Below are positions 9,636 to 21,789 of a stretch of 64,000 nucleotides of DNA, in pieces. Source of the stretch: Theocolax elegans. Its lineage: Eukaryota > Arthropoda > Insecta > Hymenoptera > Cerocephalidae. The position numbers and the translations under genes were made by a program. The notes beneath the pieces are model-generated. The model was given only the letters and a program-made list of their open reading frames with translations, did not search any database and was not told the DNA's origin. Numbering within the stretch: position 1 is the stretch's first letter; each line of letters starts with the position of its first letter. The stretch covers positions 45,734,558-45,798,557 of the forward strand of contig CM047427.1 of assembly GCA_026168455.1 (NCBI GenBank). The letters run 5' to 3'.

Positions 9636-10739
9636 CTAGGGGGGCTTCGCCCCCCTGCGCGCTTCGCGCGCCCACCCCCTAGTTTTAATTTCGAAAAAGG
9701 TTTTTCGTAATAAATTTATTTAAAATAATGTTTTAAATTGTATTATTTTTTTACTACCATGGACACCTTAGAAATTAAACCGATTCACACAACACCTTGG
9801 AGGTACTGTTATAATGCATTGGGTTTTATACCAAAAATTTAATTTTTTTTTAAATACGATTACAATTTATAAATAAAAGTTTTTACCAAAATTTAGTATA
9901 ATGAAATCAGAATAATAATAATAAAAAAAATAGAGACATTAAATGTTAACTGTAAATTTTAAACTATATGAATTCCTATAAAGCTTAAATTTATATTTTA
10001 ATAATTATAAATGTTAATGAAAAATTAACTTACCAGAAATAGTAAAGTGCATATACTTACTAAATTGTAGTATTTAGTAACTACTTATGAAAATTTTGGA
10101 ATATTTTAAACGGATCTAAATACAACTTCACCTCCTAAAATTAATTTATTTAATGACGAAGGATCATCGCCAAAAGTTCTATGACATTAATATTTTGTAC
10201 TTTTAGAGTAATAAAACTTTATTCTTTAATAAATAAATTTTTTTATTAATTTTTATTAATTTTATAGAACTACTTATATAATTTTAGTGGCATATAAATA
10301 AAAACTTGTTTCTTCCATTTCTCCCGTAATCCATCATTTGCACCCTTTTCTATAAATATACATAATCTACTCATTTATATATCCATACAATTTTGAAATA
10401 TTAATTTAAAAAATATTTAAATTAAAAGCTCCTAAATTAATAATTTATGAAAATCTTTTTAAATGTAATTCGTATTTTATATTACCACTGTTAAAATTTG
10501 AATTTTCTTTTGCCATTACTGTTTATAATAGAATTATCTTAAAAATGCAATAATTAATATATTTAATTTTTATCCCATTGTATATATCATATGGTTATTT
10601 GGAAAAGTGTATGTTATACTTGATTAATATTTATTTAATCTTCAAACAATTTTGCACTATCACTAACTTATGCCTCATAAACCTCATAAAATCACTAGTT
10701 TTCACGTAGATTAGGACATAACTTACACCAGCGGTGTAA
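9636..10739. mobile_element. AT-rich Helitron/Helentron-like unit, copy 2
   Basis: Starts CTAGGGGGGCTTCGCCCCCC with a second hairpin GCGCGCTTCGCGCGC and ends TTACACCAGCGGTGTAA; both ends touch TA tracts. It is collinear with copy 1 but has its own indels (for example an extra segment at ~9812-9862 and a missing block around 10340). No ORF. On the minus strand the terminus reads hairpin-CCCCCCTAG-T, the best Helitron-like end in the window. Confidence 0.5.
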
Positions 10740-11716
10740 TATATATATATATGATATATATATATATATATATGTTAATGTACAATTAACTTAACAAAAA
10801 TAGTAAAGTGCATATACTTAACTGTAGTATTTAGTAAAAACCTATTAAAATTTTAGATTATTTTAAACGGATCTAAATAGAACTTTACCTCCTAAAATTA
10901 ATTTATTTAATGACGAAGGGTCATCGCCAAGAGTACTATATGTCATTAATATTTTGTACTTTTAGAGTAAAAAAACTTTCTTCTTAATTAAATTAATTTT
11001 TGTATTAGTTTTAAAGAATTATTTATAACATTTAAGCGGTATATAAGTAATAACCTGTTTTTTCAATTTCTCCCGTAATTCGTAATTTGCACCCTCTTTC
11101 AAAATTTGCGTTTTAATCCATAATTATATCCAATTCATTTTTCCTATGCAGAGCCCAAATATTTATTTTGATTATTGTAAACAAATTGATTTCTTAAATA
11201 TCCTTCTGTTTCTAATAAATACATACTTGTTTATTTAAAATATAGTGTTGTATAAATATACATTATCTACACACTTGTATATCCAATCAATTTTGATATA
11301 TTAATTTAAATAATATTTAAATTAAATGCTACTAAAATAATAATTTTCGATAAACTTTTCAAATGCAATTCGTATTTTATATTGCCACTGTTAAAATTTG
11401 AATTTTCTTTTGCCATTACTGTTTATAATAGAATTATCTTAAAATGCAATAAATAATGTATTTAATTTTTAACTTATTGTATATTTCACATATAGGTATT
11501 TGGAAAAGTGTATGTTATACTTGATTAATATTTATTTTATCTTCTAAAAATTGTGCATTTTTTTTATAAACATTACATTAAATTTTAGGTCTGTTTTTAT
11601 TTTATGAGTTTTATCAAGAATGAGTAAACAAATACACATTCTTTCAAGTTATGTTCACAACTTTTTTTTGCGCACGGAAAAAATACATATATTATCTATT
11701 CTTGAAAAAACAAATT

Positions 11717-11761
<45 letters not shown>

Positions 11762-12721
11762 AATGTACAATTAACTTAACAAAAATAGTAAAGTGCATAT
11801 ACTTAACTGTAGTATTTAGTAAAAACCTATTAAAATTTTAGATTATTTTAAACGGATCTAAATAGAACTTTACCTCCTAAAATTAATTTATTTAATGACG
11901 AAGGGTCATCGCCAAGAGTACTATATGTCATTAATATTTTGTACTTTTAGAGTAAAAAAACTTTCTTCTTAATTAAATTAATTTTTGTATTAGTTTTAAA
12001 GAATTATTTATAACATTTAAGCGGTATATAAGTAATAACCTGTTTTTTCAATTTCTCCCGTAATTCGTAATTTGCACCCTCTTTCAAAATTTGCGTTTTA
12101 ATCCATAATTATATCCAATTCATTTTTCCTATGCAGAGCCCAAATATTTATTTTGATTATTGTAAACAAATTGATTTCTTAAATATCCTTCTGTTTCTAA
12201 TAAATACATACTTGTTTATTTAAAATATAGTGTTGTATAAATATACATTATCTACACACTTGTATATCCAATCAATTTTGATATATTAATTTAAAAAATA
12301 TTTAAATTAAATGCTACTAAAATAATAATTTTCGATAAACTTTTCAAATGCAATTCGTATTTTATATTGCCACTGTTAAAATTTGAATTTTCTTTTGCCA
12401 TTACTGTTTATAATAGAATTATCTTAAAATGCAATAAATAATGTATTTAATTTTTAACTTATTGTATATTTCACATATAGGTATTTGGAAAAGTGTATGT
12501 TATACTTGATTAATATTTATTTTATCTTCTAAAAATTGTGCATTTTTTTTATAAACATTACATTAAATTTTAGGTCTGTTTTTATTTTATGAGTTTTATC
12601 AAGAATGAGTAAACAAATACACATTCTTTCAAGTTATGTTCACAACTTTTTTTTGCGCACGGAAAAAATACATATATTATCTATTCTTGAAAAAACAAAT
12701 TCAAAATATATATATATATAT

Positions 12722-13594
12722 GTTAATGTACAATTAACTTAACAAAAATAGTAAAGTGCATATACTTAACTGTAGTATTTAGTAAAAACCTATTAAAATT
12801 TTAGATTATTTTAAACGGATCTAAATAGAACTTTACCTCCTAAAATTAATTTATTTAATGACGAAGGGTCATCGCCAAGAGTACTATATGTCATTAATAT
12901 TTTGTACTTTTAGAGTAAAAAAACTTTCTTCTTAATTAAATTAATTTTTGTATTAGTTTTAAAGAATTATTTATAACATTTAAGCGGTATATAAGTAATA
13001 ACCTGTTTTTTCAATTTCTCCCGTAATTCGTAATTTGCACCCTCTTTCAAAATTTGCGTTTTAATCCATAATTATATCCAATTCATTTTTCCTATGCAGA
13101 GCCCAAATATTTATTTTGATTATTGTAAACAAATTGATTTCTTAAATATCCTTCTGTTTCTAATAAATACATACTTGTTTATTTAAAATATAGTGTTGTA
13201 TAAATATACATTATCTACACACTTGTATATCCAATCAATTTTGATATATTAATTTAAATAATATTTAAATTAAATGCTACTAAAATAATAATTTTCGATA
13301 AACTTTTCAAATGCAATTCGTATTTTATATTACCACTGTTAAAATTTGAATTTTCTTTTGCCATTACTGTTTATAACAGAATTATCTTAAAATGCAATAA
13401 TTAATATATTTAATTTTTATCCCATTGTATATCATATGGTTATTTGGAAAAGTGTATGTTATACTTGATTAATATTTATTTAATCTTCAAACAATTTTGC
13501 ACTATCACTAACTTATGCCTCATAAACCTCATAAAATCACTAGTTTTCACGTAGATTAGGACATAACTTACACCAGCGGTGTAATATATATATA

Positions 13595-13642
<48 letters not shown>
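12722..13642 (+). repeat. hybrid macrosatellite unit 3
   Basis: The first ~600 bp match units 1 and 2. From about 13330 on, the sequence follows the other unit type (TAACAGAATT, ATCCCATTG, then TTACACCAGCGGTGTAA and a TA tract with an internal GATATA). This looks like a recombination or conversion product between two unit types. Confidence 0.75.
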
Positions 13643-13645
<3 letters not shown>

Positions 13646-14422
13646 AATGTACAATTAACTTAACAAAAATAGTAAAGTGCATATACTTAACTGTAGTATT
13701 TAGTAAAAACCTATTAAAATTTTAGATTATTTTAAACGGATCTAAATAGAACTTTACCTCCTAAAATTAATTTATTTAATGACGAAGGGTCATCGCCAAG
13801 AGTACTATATGTCATTAATATTTTGTACTTTTAGAGTAAAAAAACTTTCTTCTTAATTAAATTAATTTTTGTATTAGTTTTAAAGAATTATTTATAACAT
13901 TTAAGCGGTATATAAGTAATAACCTGTTTTTTCAATTTCTCCCGTAATTCGTAATTTGCACTTGTTTCTCCATTTTCCCGTAATCTACTTGCAACCCTAC
14001 TATAAATATTACATAATTCCTCATTATATATCCATTACAATTTGACATATTAATTTAAAAAATATTTAAATTAAAAGCTCCTAAATTAATAATTTATGAA
14101 AATCTTTTTAAATGTAATTCGTATTTTATATTACCACTGTTAAAATTTGAATTTTCTTTTGCCATTACTGTTTATAACAGAATTATCTTAAAAATGCAAT
14201 AATTAATATATTTAATTTTTATCCCATTGTATATATCATATGGTTATTTGGAAAAGTGTATGTTATACTTGATTAATATTTATTTAATCTTCAAACAATT
14301 TTGCACTATCACTAACTTATGCCTCATAAACCTCATAAAATCACTAGTTTTCACGTAGATTAGGACATAACTTACACCAGCGGTGTAATATATATATATG
14401 ATATATATATATATATATATAT
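13643..14422 (+). repeat. hybrid macrosatellite unit 4, shortened, with a rough junction
   Basis: Follows unit 1 until GTAATTTGCAC at ~13960, then switches to the tail seen at ~10303-10739. Just after the switch (~13961-14045) many single bases are missing compared with the 10.3-kb copy, mostly in short homopolymers. It ends TTACACCAGCGGTGTAA and a TA tract. Confidence 0.7.
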
Positions 14423-15383
14423 GTTAATGTACAATTAACTTAACAAAAATAGTAAAGTGCATATACTTAACTGTAGTATTTAGTAAAAACCTATTAAAAT
14501 TTTAGATTATTTTAAACGGATCTAAATAGAACTTTACCTCCTAAAATTAATTTATTTAATGACGAAGGGTCATCGCCAAGAGTACTATATGTCATTAATA
14601 TTTTGTACTTTTAGAGTAAAAAACTTTCTTCTTAATTAAATTAATTTTTGTATTAGTTTTAAAGAATTATTTATAACATTTAAGCGGTATATAAGTAATA
14701 ACCTGTTTTTTCAATTTCTCCCGTAATTCGTAATTTGCACCCTCTTTCAAAATTTGCGTTTTAATCCATAATTATATCCAATTCATTTTTCCTATGCAGA
14801 GCCCAAATATTTATTTTGATTATTGTAAACAAATTGATTTCTTAAATATCCTTCTGTTTCTAATAAATACATACTTGTTTATTTAAAATATAGTGTTGTA
14901 TAAATATACATTATCTACACACTTGTATATCCAATCAATTTTGATATATTAATTTAAATAATATTTAAATTAAATGCTACTAAAATAATAATTTTCGATA
15001 AACTTTTCAAATGCAATTCGTATTTTATATTGCCACTGTTAAAATTTGAATTTTCTTTTGCCATTACTGTTTATAATAGAATTATCTTAAAATGCAATAA
15101 ATAATGTATTTAATTTTTAACTTATTGTATATTTCACATATAGGTATTTGGAAAAGTGTATGTTATACTTGATTAATATTTATTTTATCTTCTAAAAATT
15201 GTGCATTTTTTTTTATAAACATTACATTAAATTTTAGGTCTGTTTTTATTTTATGAGTTTTATCAAGAATGAGTAAACAAATACACATTCTTTCAAGTTA
15301 TGTTCACAACTTTTTTTTGCGCACGGAAAAAATACATATATTATCTATTCTTGAAAAAACAAATTCAAAATATATATATATAT

Positions 15384-17019
15384 GGGTGGTTCTCTGTGAC
15401 ATCGAAGATGAAAAAAATAAATATTGCTATAACTGTGGAAATATGTTTTAGAGGTATCCAGTAGTTCTCCTGAATTTTTTCAGATTTTTTCTGGGCCATT
15501 ATTGTAAGTTACAGAGAGTCAAAGTTGACATTTTAGCACCTTTTTGCATTATATGCCCATTTTCATGAATTTTTAGCTCCCATTCAGCTTTAGTATGACT
15601 TTTTTGTAAAATTTTCCGAACGTTTCATTAAAAATACTTTTAAAGACATAAATGTATGCTGTCACACTCTTGTAAGCCATTTAAACCTTAAATAGTGAAA
15701 ATCAGTAATTCTGCTCCGGACTCTGGTAACCTAATACTGTCTAAAAGATGTCTTTTTATAGTCTGAAACTGTCTAAAAATTTTCAGAGTGGGTCTTAATC
15801 ATTAAGATCACGTATGGTCAAAATATCCGGGAAAAGTGCCCGAAATATTAATAGCAATGTATATTTGTTGCCTTATAACGATGAATCTATTAGCATGATC
15901 ATTGCAAAAAAATTTGTGCACTTACCTTGGAGTGGTAGAAAAGTATCTTCACTTGTTTCAGTATCCATCTAATCCTCTGTAAGCTGCTAAAAATACAAAT
16001 ATTATTATACAAATGTAAAAAATTAATTTTTAAGCATTTATAATGCTGAATTTTTAGTCTTACATCCCTTACAAGAATTATAATACTAATCTGAAGGATT
16101 ACTATAAATATATAAACATCATTATTACAATAACTGAATATACGTATTTAATACAAAATATATATAAATAAATCAGATATATAATTATAATGAATAATAT
16201 GATAACGTGACAGTGACAAATTTGTGAAATCTAAACAATGTATTGCTGAATAATAATAATAATAATGTTAATACTTTTATAGTAATCCTTCAGATTAGTA
16301 GTATAATTCTTGTAAGCGATGTAAAACTAAAAATCCAGCATTATAAATGTTTAAAAAATAATTTTTTATAATTTTATAATAATATTTGTATTTTTAGCAG
16401 CTTACAGGGGATTAGATGGATACTGAAACAAGTGGAGATACTTTTCTACCATTCGAAGGTAAGTGCATAAATTTTTTTGCAATGATCATGCTACTAGATT
16501 CATCGTTATAAGGCAACAAATATACATTTCTATTAATATTTCGGGCACTTTTCCAGGATATTTTGACCATAAGTGATCTTAATGATTTAGAACCACTCTG
16601 GAAATTTTTAGGCAGTTTCTGACTATAAAAAGACATCTTTTAGACAGTATTAGGTTACCAGAGTCCGGAGCAGAATTGCTGATTTTCACTATTTAAGGTG
16701 TAAATGGCTTACAAGAGTGTGACAGCATACATTTATGTCTTTAAAAGTATTTTTAATGTCAAGTTCGGAAAATTTTACAAAAAAAGTCATATTTATGTTT
16801 ATAGTGATAACTGCATCCCCTGGGAGCTAAAAATTCATGAAAATGGGCATATAATGCAAAAAAGTGCTAAAATGTCAACTTTGACTCTCTGTAACTTAAA
16901 ATAATGGCCCAGAAAAAATCTGAAAAAATTCAGGAGAACTACTAGATACCTCTAAAACATATTCCCACAGTTATAGCAATATTTATTTTTTTCATCTTCG
17001 ATGTCACAGAGAACCACCC
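15384..17019. mobile_element. foldback element, family 3, complete (1636 bp)
   Basis: The left end GGGTGGTTCTCTGTGAC at 15384 is mirrored by GTCACAGAGAACCACCC ending at 17019, both in TA tracts. Arms of ~750 bp are strongly complementary (15384-~16138 with ~16255-17019), separated by a ~115-bp AT-rich spacer. Small asymmetric replacements occur (around 15580-15600 and its partner). Frames at 16412-16636 (minus) and 16704-16904 (plus) are mirror by-products of the arms and resemble no protein I recognise. Non-autonomous. Confidence 0.85.
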
Positions 17020-17033
17020 TTATATATATATAT

Positions 17034-17504
17034 GGGCTATGAGGTTTATGAGGCATAACTTACACCACCGGTCTTGGCCAATAATCTAACCGCCGCCATT
17101 CGAAAGCTCTCGAAAAATGTGATCTTTTGAGCGGTGTTAGATCAAAATCGATCGTGGCGTGGTCGCCTTTTTTTGATATTCAATATTTTCGAGTGCCCTA
17201 TCTCTTCGAGATTTTAGAATTTAGAATTGTAACCCAGGTAGATAAGTTCTAAAGATTATTTTGAGCAAAAGTTGTTTCTAATGTTTTTTCAAAAAAATTA
17301 ATAGATTTTGAGATAAATGGCTTTAAAAATAGAAATTTTTATAAAAAATTGAAAAATTTCCATTTTTCATGGTGGAATAACTCTTAGGTAAATTATTTTT
17401 AATACCTAAATTTTTTTTCTATTTTCTGGAAGATATTTCCAGCCTGTTCTCAAATTTTGGAGGGATTTAAAATTTTCATCGTACCACTTGACGTGAAATA
17501 GCCC
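17034..17504. mobile_element. foldback element, family 2, deletion derivative (471 bp)
   Basis: Keeps only GGGCTAT of the left terminus, then jumps to the loop/right-arm sequence GAGGTTTATGAGGCATAAC and continues to an intact right end (CTTGACGTGAAATAGCCC). The breakpoint has TAT microhomology, as expected for a hairpin lost during replication or repair. Flanked by TA tracts. Confidence 0.85.
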
Positions 17505-17700
17505 ATATATATGTATATATATGTATGTATGTATGTGGGTGTGTGTGTGTGGGTGCGTGCATGCGTGCGTGTGTGTGTGTGTGCGTGTGTGTATGTGTGT
17601 GTGTACGTTAGATCCGTTTAAAATAATCTAAAATTTTAATAACTTTTTACTAAATACTACAATTATGCACTTTACTATTTTTGGTAAGTTAATTGTTCAT

Positions 17701-17775
<75 letters not shown>
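17505..17775 (+). repeat. microsatellites around an inverted unit fragment
   Basis: TATG/GTGC/GT repeats (17505-17607), then the reverse complement of the unit start (about 17608-17703, TTAGATCCGTTTAAAAT...TTGTTCATTAAC), then (CA)n and (TA)n to 17775. The order is the exact mirror of 8475-8733. Confidence 0.85.
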
Positions 17776-17776
<1 letters not shown>

Positions 17777-18635
17777 TACACCGCTGGTGTAAATTATGTC
17801 CTAAACTACGTGAAAATTGTAATACGTGAAAATAAGTGATTTTATGAGGTGTATGAGGCATAAGTTAGTGATAGTGCAAAATTGTTTGAAGACTAAATAA
17901 ATATTAATCAAGTATAACATACATTTTTCCAAATGACCATATGATATATATAATGGGTTAAAAATTAAATACATTACTTATTGTATTTTTAAGATAATTC
18001 TATTATAAACAGTAACGGCAAAAGAAAATTCAAATTTTAACAGTGGTAATATAAAATGCGAATTACATTTAAAAAGATTTTCAAAAATTATTAATCTAGG
18101 AGCATTTAATTTAATAATTTTTTAAATTAATGTATCAAAATTGAATGTATATACAAGTGTGTAGATAATGTATATTTATACAACACTATATTTTAAATAA
18201 ACAGGTATGTATTTATTAGAAACAGAAGGATATTTAAGAAATCAATTTGTTTATAATAATCAAAATAAATATTTGGGCTCTACATAGGAAAAATAAATTG
18301 GATATAATTATGGATTAAAACGCTAATTTTGAAAGAAGCTGCAAATTACAAATTAAGGGAGAAATGGAAGAAACAGGTTTTTATTTATATGCCGCTAAAA
18401 TGTTATAAATAGTTCTTTAAAATTTTTAGTTTTTAAAAGTTTTATTACTCTAAAAGTACAAATTATTAATGACATATTGGCGATGACCCTTCGTCATTAA
18501 ATAAATTAATTTTAGGAGGTAAAGTTCTATTCAGATCCGTTTAAAATAATCCAAAATTTTAATAAATTGTTAACTAAAATACTACAATTTAGTAAGTATA
18601 TGTACTTTACTATTTTTGGTAAGTAAATTTTCCGT

Positions 18636-19157
18636 TAGTAAAAAATATCTTTATTGATCGTCACGAACAACAGTTGTTAATAGATGTTAATAGAATTTTT
18701 TGCCGACGTTTCGGACGTTTTTTCGCCGTACCTTTTCAATGCTAAAAAGTAATAAATTACAGTTTAAAAAATATAAATAAATACAAGCAACGAAACATTT
18801 AACTCGATGTCACAAGACAATTTCACACAATCACCAAATTCAAAAAGAACTCAAAAAAACAGCATATCACTCCTGTTGTTACATCTCGCAAAAGAAACCC
18901 TCTCAAGCATATTATTACATATCAATCTATAAAAAAATTCAACAAATCAAGTTTAATTCTCGCATTAACAACAATAACTTTTTTAATAACACAATTTAAA
19001 AAAATATCTTTTACTAATTTTAACTACCTATGTTTTTGCTATCAGAACACTCGTTTAAAAAATATACACAGGACCTCCCCGAAGGGAGTCCCAAGTCACA
19101 ATTAATATTCATAATGCCCACAGACCCGTGCCTAACCTCTTACCAATACATTCACAC
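18636..19157 (+). repeat. PLE-1 left inverted terminal repeat
   Basis: About 520 bp that reappear in reverse complement at 21786-22312. It contains GCCGACGTTTCGGACG, the motif (CCGAAACGTCGG on the other strand) often seen near PLE terminal repeats. Matching begins at TTAGTAAAAAA and ends at ATTGGTAAGAGG (in RC). Confidence 0.85.
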
Positions 19158-19330
19158 TGATTGTACCTGCAAATTACAGATTAGTATCGTTTGACGTTGT
19201 CTCTCTTTTTTCAAATTTACCGAGGGATTTAATTATGCGCATAGTATCAAAAAAATTGAAATTCATAAAGAATAGTATTCCTATTGTTAAAGTTGAATTT
19301 TTGGAGGGGATAGAGTAGCTTTAGGACTCA

Positions 19331-20428
19331 ACTTTCTTACAATTCAATAAAAAAATTTACAAACAATGTATGGGAGCTCCTATGGGTTTTTGCACAAGCC
19401 CATGGTTTGCCGACATTGTATTAGAAAACTTAGAAAATTGTTGCTTAAAAGAATTCAAAAAGGATATTGTTTTGTACAAAAGATATGTAGAGGACACGCT
19501 ATTAATTGTCAATCATGAGAAGATTGATTTGATATTAAACACTTTTAATCATTTTTGTGAACCTATAAAATTTACAGTGGAAACTGAAACAAATAAAGAA
19601 TTACCGTTTCTTGATTTAAAAATACATAGATTTGACGATGCCATTTGCAAGACAAATTGGTACCGTAAAAACACAGCCTCTGGACGTTATCTTAATTATT
19701 TTTCACATCACCCACGTTCTCAAAAAATAGCAATGGTTTATAATTTAGTTGACAAGGCTGTTTTATTATCGGATTTTTATTTTCATGATGACAATATAGA
19801 GTTAGTTAGAAACTTTTTACTTAATAACAATTATCCATTTGATTTCATTAATAAATTTATAAATAAACGACTGTCACATTTAGATAACGCCAGTAATAGC
19901 TTGATTAATAATATTATTAAAAAAAGAAATTTAATTTTGAGACCAAATGTTGTTTTGCCTTTTATTAAAGATTTAACTCCGTGCCTCAATGTATGCATAA
20001 AAAATTGTGATTTTCTACCAATAAATCGCACGATTAATAAATTTAGTAATATCATGAAATTAGGCAAGGATAAAAATGAAAAACACGAGATGTGCAATAT
20101 TGTTAATAAAATACCTTGCAAAGACTGCACAGCGCAATACATTGGCACGAGTAAACGAAAATTAAAATCACGCATTAGAGAGCATAAGAATAATGTACGT
20201 AATGAAAGTGAAAGATCTGCATTAGCGGTCCATAAAAGAGATACAGGCCACAGCATTGATTTTAATAAGGTATCTATCATTGATATCGAGAGTAATACGA
20301 AAAAACGAATGTTTTCGGAGATGCTGAATATTTATACACATGACACGCTTAACCGTATAGAGCATGTAAATTTTTTGAAGAATATGTGTAAAGAAACGTT
20401 AAATATTGTAAAACTATATTGTAATTAA
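19331..20428 (+). pseudogene. PLE-1 reverse transcriptase C-terminus with GIY-YIG endonuclease
   Basis: Open frame with an ATG at 19370; PLE-like reading (FNKKIYKQ) extends upstream to ~19331, where stops begin. It starts inside the RT at the GAPMG motif and carries YVED in place of the catalytic YVDD, a likely loss of a catalytic Asp. Then come NKELPFLDL, the thumb-like segment, LGKDK, and a GIY-YIG domain (~residues 240-330) with IPCKDCTAQYIGTSKRKL and RIREH, ending at a TAA. About half the protein is missing. The GIY-YIG core residues (Tyr, Gly, Arg, Glu) appear intact. Confidence 0.88.
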
Positions 20429-20711
20429 TATTGTTTGTTTGTTAAAAATGTGTTTTATACTCTCTATTATGTTGTTGGCTTGAGAATTACTGCCTCTCAC
20501 TATTAGCGTACTATGTGTGGTGAGGAGGTTGGGGGACTCGCATAAAGTATCGGAGCTCTCCGGGGAATCCCGGTTGTATTAAGACTGACGCGGCGTGCCA
20601 CTTCTCCGCGGCGCATGTTCGCCTGATACGCGGGAGCACACGACTCGACTTAGCCTCGCAATACAGAGTGTTCCCCTCTCTTTTTTGGTTGGATTTATTG
20701 ATGTACGGGAC

Positions 20712-20743
<32 letters not shown>
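20429..20743 (+). other. PLE-1 3' region with TA tract
   Basis: Non-coding sequence, GC-richer than its surroundings (CTCTCCGGGGAATCCC, GACGCGGCG), ending in a TA tract (20717-20743) that served as target for the solo LTR. Confidence 0.6.
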
Positions 20744-20746
<3 letters not shown>

Positions 20747-21737
20747 AACAGGGTTGGTTTATACGTCAGGAGGGTTATACTCGTCCTGTGCATATATTCA
20801 ATGCACAGGGAATCACCGCAATACGGCGATCAGCTGTCTCACCATACAGCTGGCAAATCGGTAAAATCACTTCTCGGGATGACCGGAGCTAGCCTCAAGT
20901 TCGGAGTGACGATGTTGGCCCTGTGTACAATGTATGCACTTACCTAGTACACACTTATTCTTCCTCGATACTCGTGCTCGGCTACTCAGATATGTGTCGT
21001 GCGAAGCAATGCACGACACCCGCGGGGCATGGCGGTATTCGCCTTTGGGGATAGGGAGTAATCACCGGTTAATTAATTATTACTCGAAGATAGAGATAAT
21101 TGATTAATTTATTAAAAAGAAAGTAAAGTTGAAAGTATTACAGTAGGACAAGCCAAGGTAAGGTTAAACCTTGCCTCAAAACAAACAAAGCTATTCACGA
21201 AATCTATAAAAGCGTACAATACACGGTTGCTTGTGTGTGTGTGTGTGCGCCCGCCGCAATATACGTGTCGCGTGAAGCACTCCGGTTTGCCGTAAGCGTG
21301 ATTTACGGGGCGAGAGAGAGTGTCGCGACGAGAGCGGCTAACCTCTCGTATGGTTTGCGCGTCGGGATACCGCGCGTATCCCGTCACCGATTTCGCTCGC
21401 GTTTCGGCGGTGGTGAACGCGGTATTGCCTGGCCAGGAATTACTTTGTATCCGAAGATGATCCTGGGAGACGGCGCGTGTCTCACGTCCTTCGGTCTCGT
21501 ACTCTCTCCCTTCCTCTCTCGTACCCGTGTTCTGCTGCGTGTCTCACTCGCGCGGGAATCCGTCTCTCCTATGGTCTCCGCGCGCGATTCTCCTTGCCTC
21601 TCTCGTAGGCGAGACGATACTGCCGGTGTATCGTGCACACCGGCTCTCCGACGCGCTCGCGCATGCGCCTTACGCGTCTTCGACGGTAAACTCACGCGAT
21701 CGGTATGATTTTCGTCTCGCGTGGACCGTTTACCGTT

Positions 21738-21740
<3 letters not shown>
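20744..21740 (+). repeat. solo LTR, Gypsy-type termini (997 bp)
   Basis: Begins TGTAACAG and ends ACCGTTACA, a 6-bp inverted terminus TGTAAC/GTTACA with TG...CA ends. It is embedded in a TA tract on both sides, so the target duplication is ambiguous. It contains the palindrome CCTGTGCAT...ATGCACAGG near the 5' end. A fragment of the same family is at 4595-4734. There is no internal coding region, so it is probably a product of LTR-LTR recombination. Overlapping short frames on both strands are not proteins. Confidence 0.8.

Positions 21741-21785
<45 letters not shown>
21741..21785 (+). repeat. (TA)n microsatellite
   Basis: Remainder of the TA tract that was split by the solo LTR. Confidence 0.9.

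Positions 21786-21789
<4 letters not shown>

Larger units (their letters stand above)
10774..15383 (+). repeat. macrosatellite: five tandem ~0.78-0.99-kb units joined by TA tracts
   Basis: Units start GTTAATGTACAATTAAC at 10774, 11759, 12722, 13643 and 14423; the array ends at 15383. Periods are 985, 963, 921, 780 and 961 bp. Units 1, 2 and 5 are nearly identical outside their TA tracts and end in a segment with GAGTAAACAAATACACATTC and ATTCAAAA(TA)n. The first two-thirds is collinear with the AT-rich Helitron-like units, without the GC-hairpin end. No credible ORF; the short frame starting near 15269 is within the repeat. Confidence 0.9.

Noticed and set aside
10774..15383. Regularly repeated units as a CRISPR array
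   Set aside because: The repeats are ~0.96-kb units with TA-tract junctions; there are no short repeats with unique spacers and no cas genes.
15269..15451. Short ORF starting MSKQIHILSSY as a gene
   Set aside because: It is inside the macrosatellite unit, runs through the TA tract into the foldback terminus, and is disrupted at the TA tract in the other units.
15384..17019. ORFs at 16412-16636 (minus) and 16704-16904 (plus) as small genes
   Set aside because: They lie in the complementary arms of a foldback element; mirrored frames arise on both strands and resemble no protein family.
18690..18730. Hammerhead ribozyme in PLE-1 terminal repeats
   Set aside because: A stem followed by GAAAC is present, but I cannot see a proper CTGANGA box, so only the PLE-2 site is reported as a candidate.
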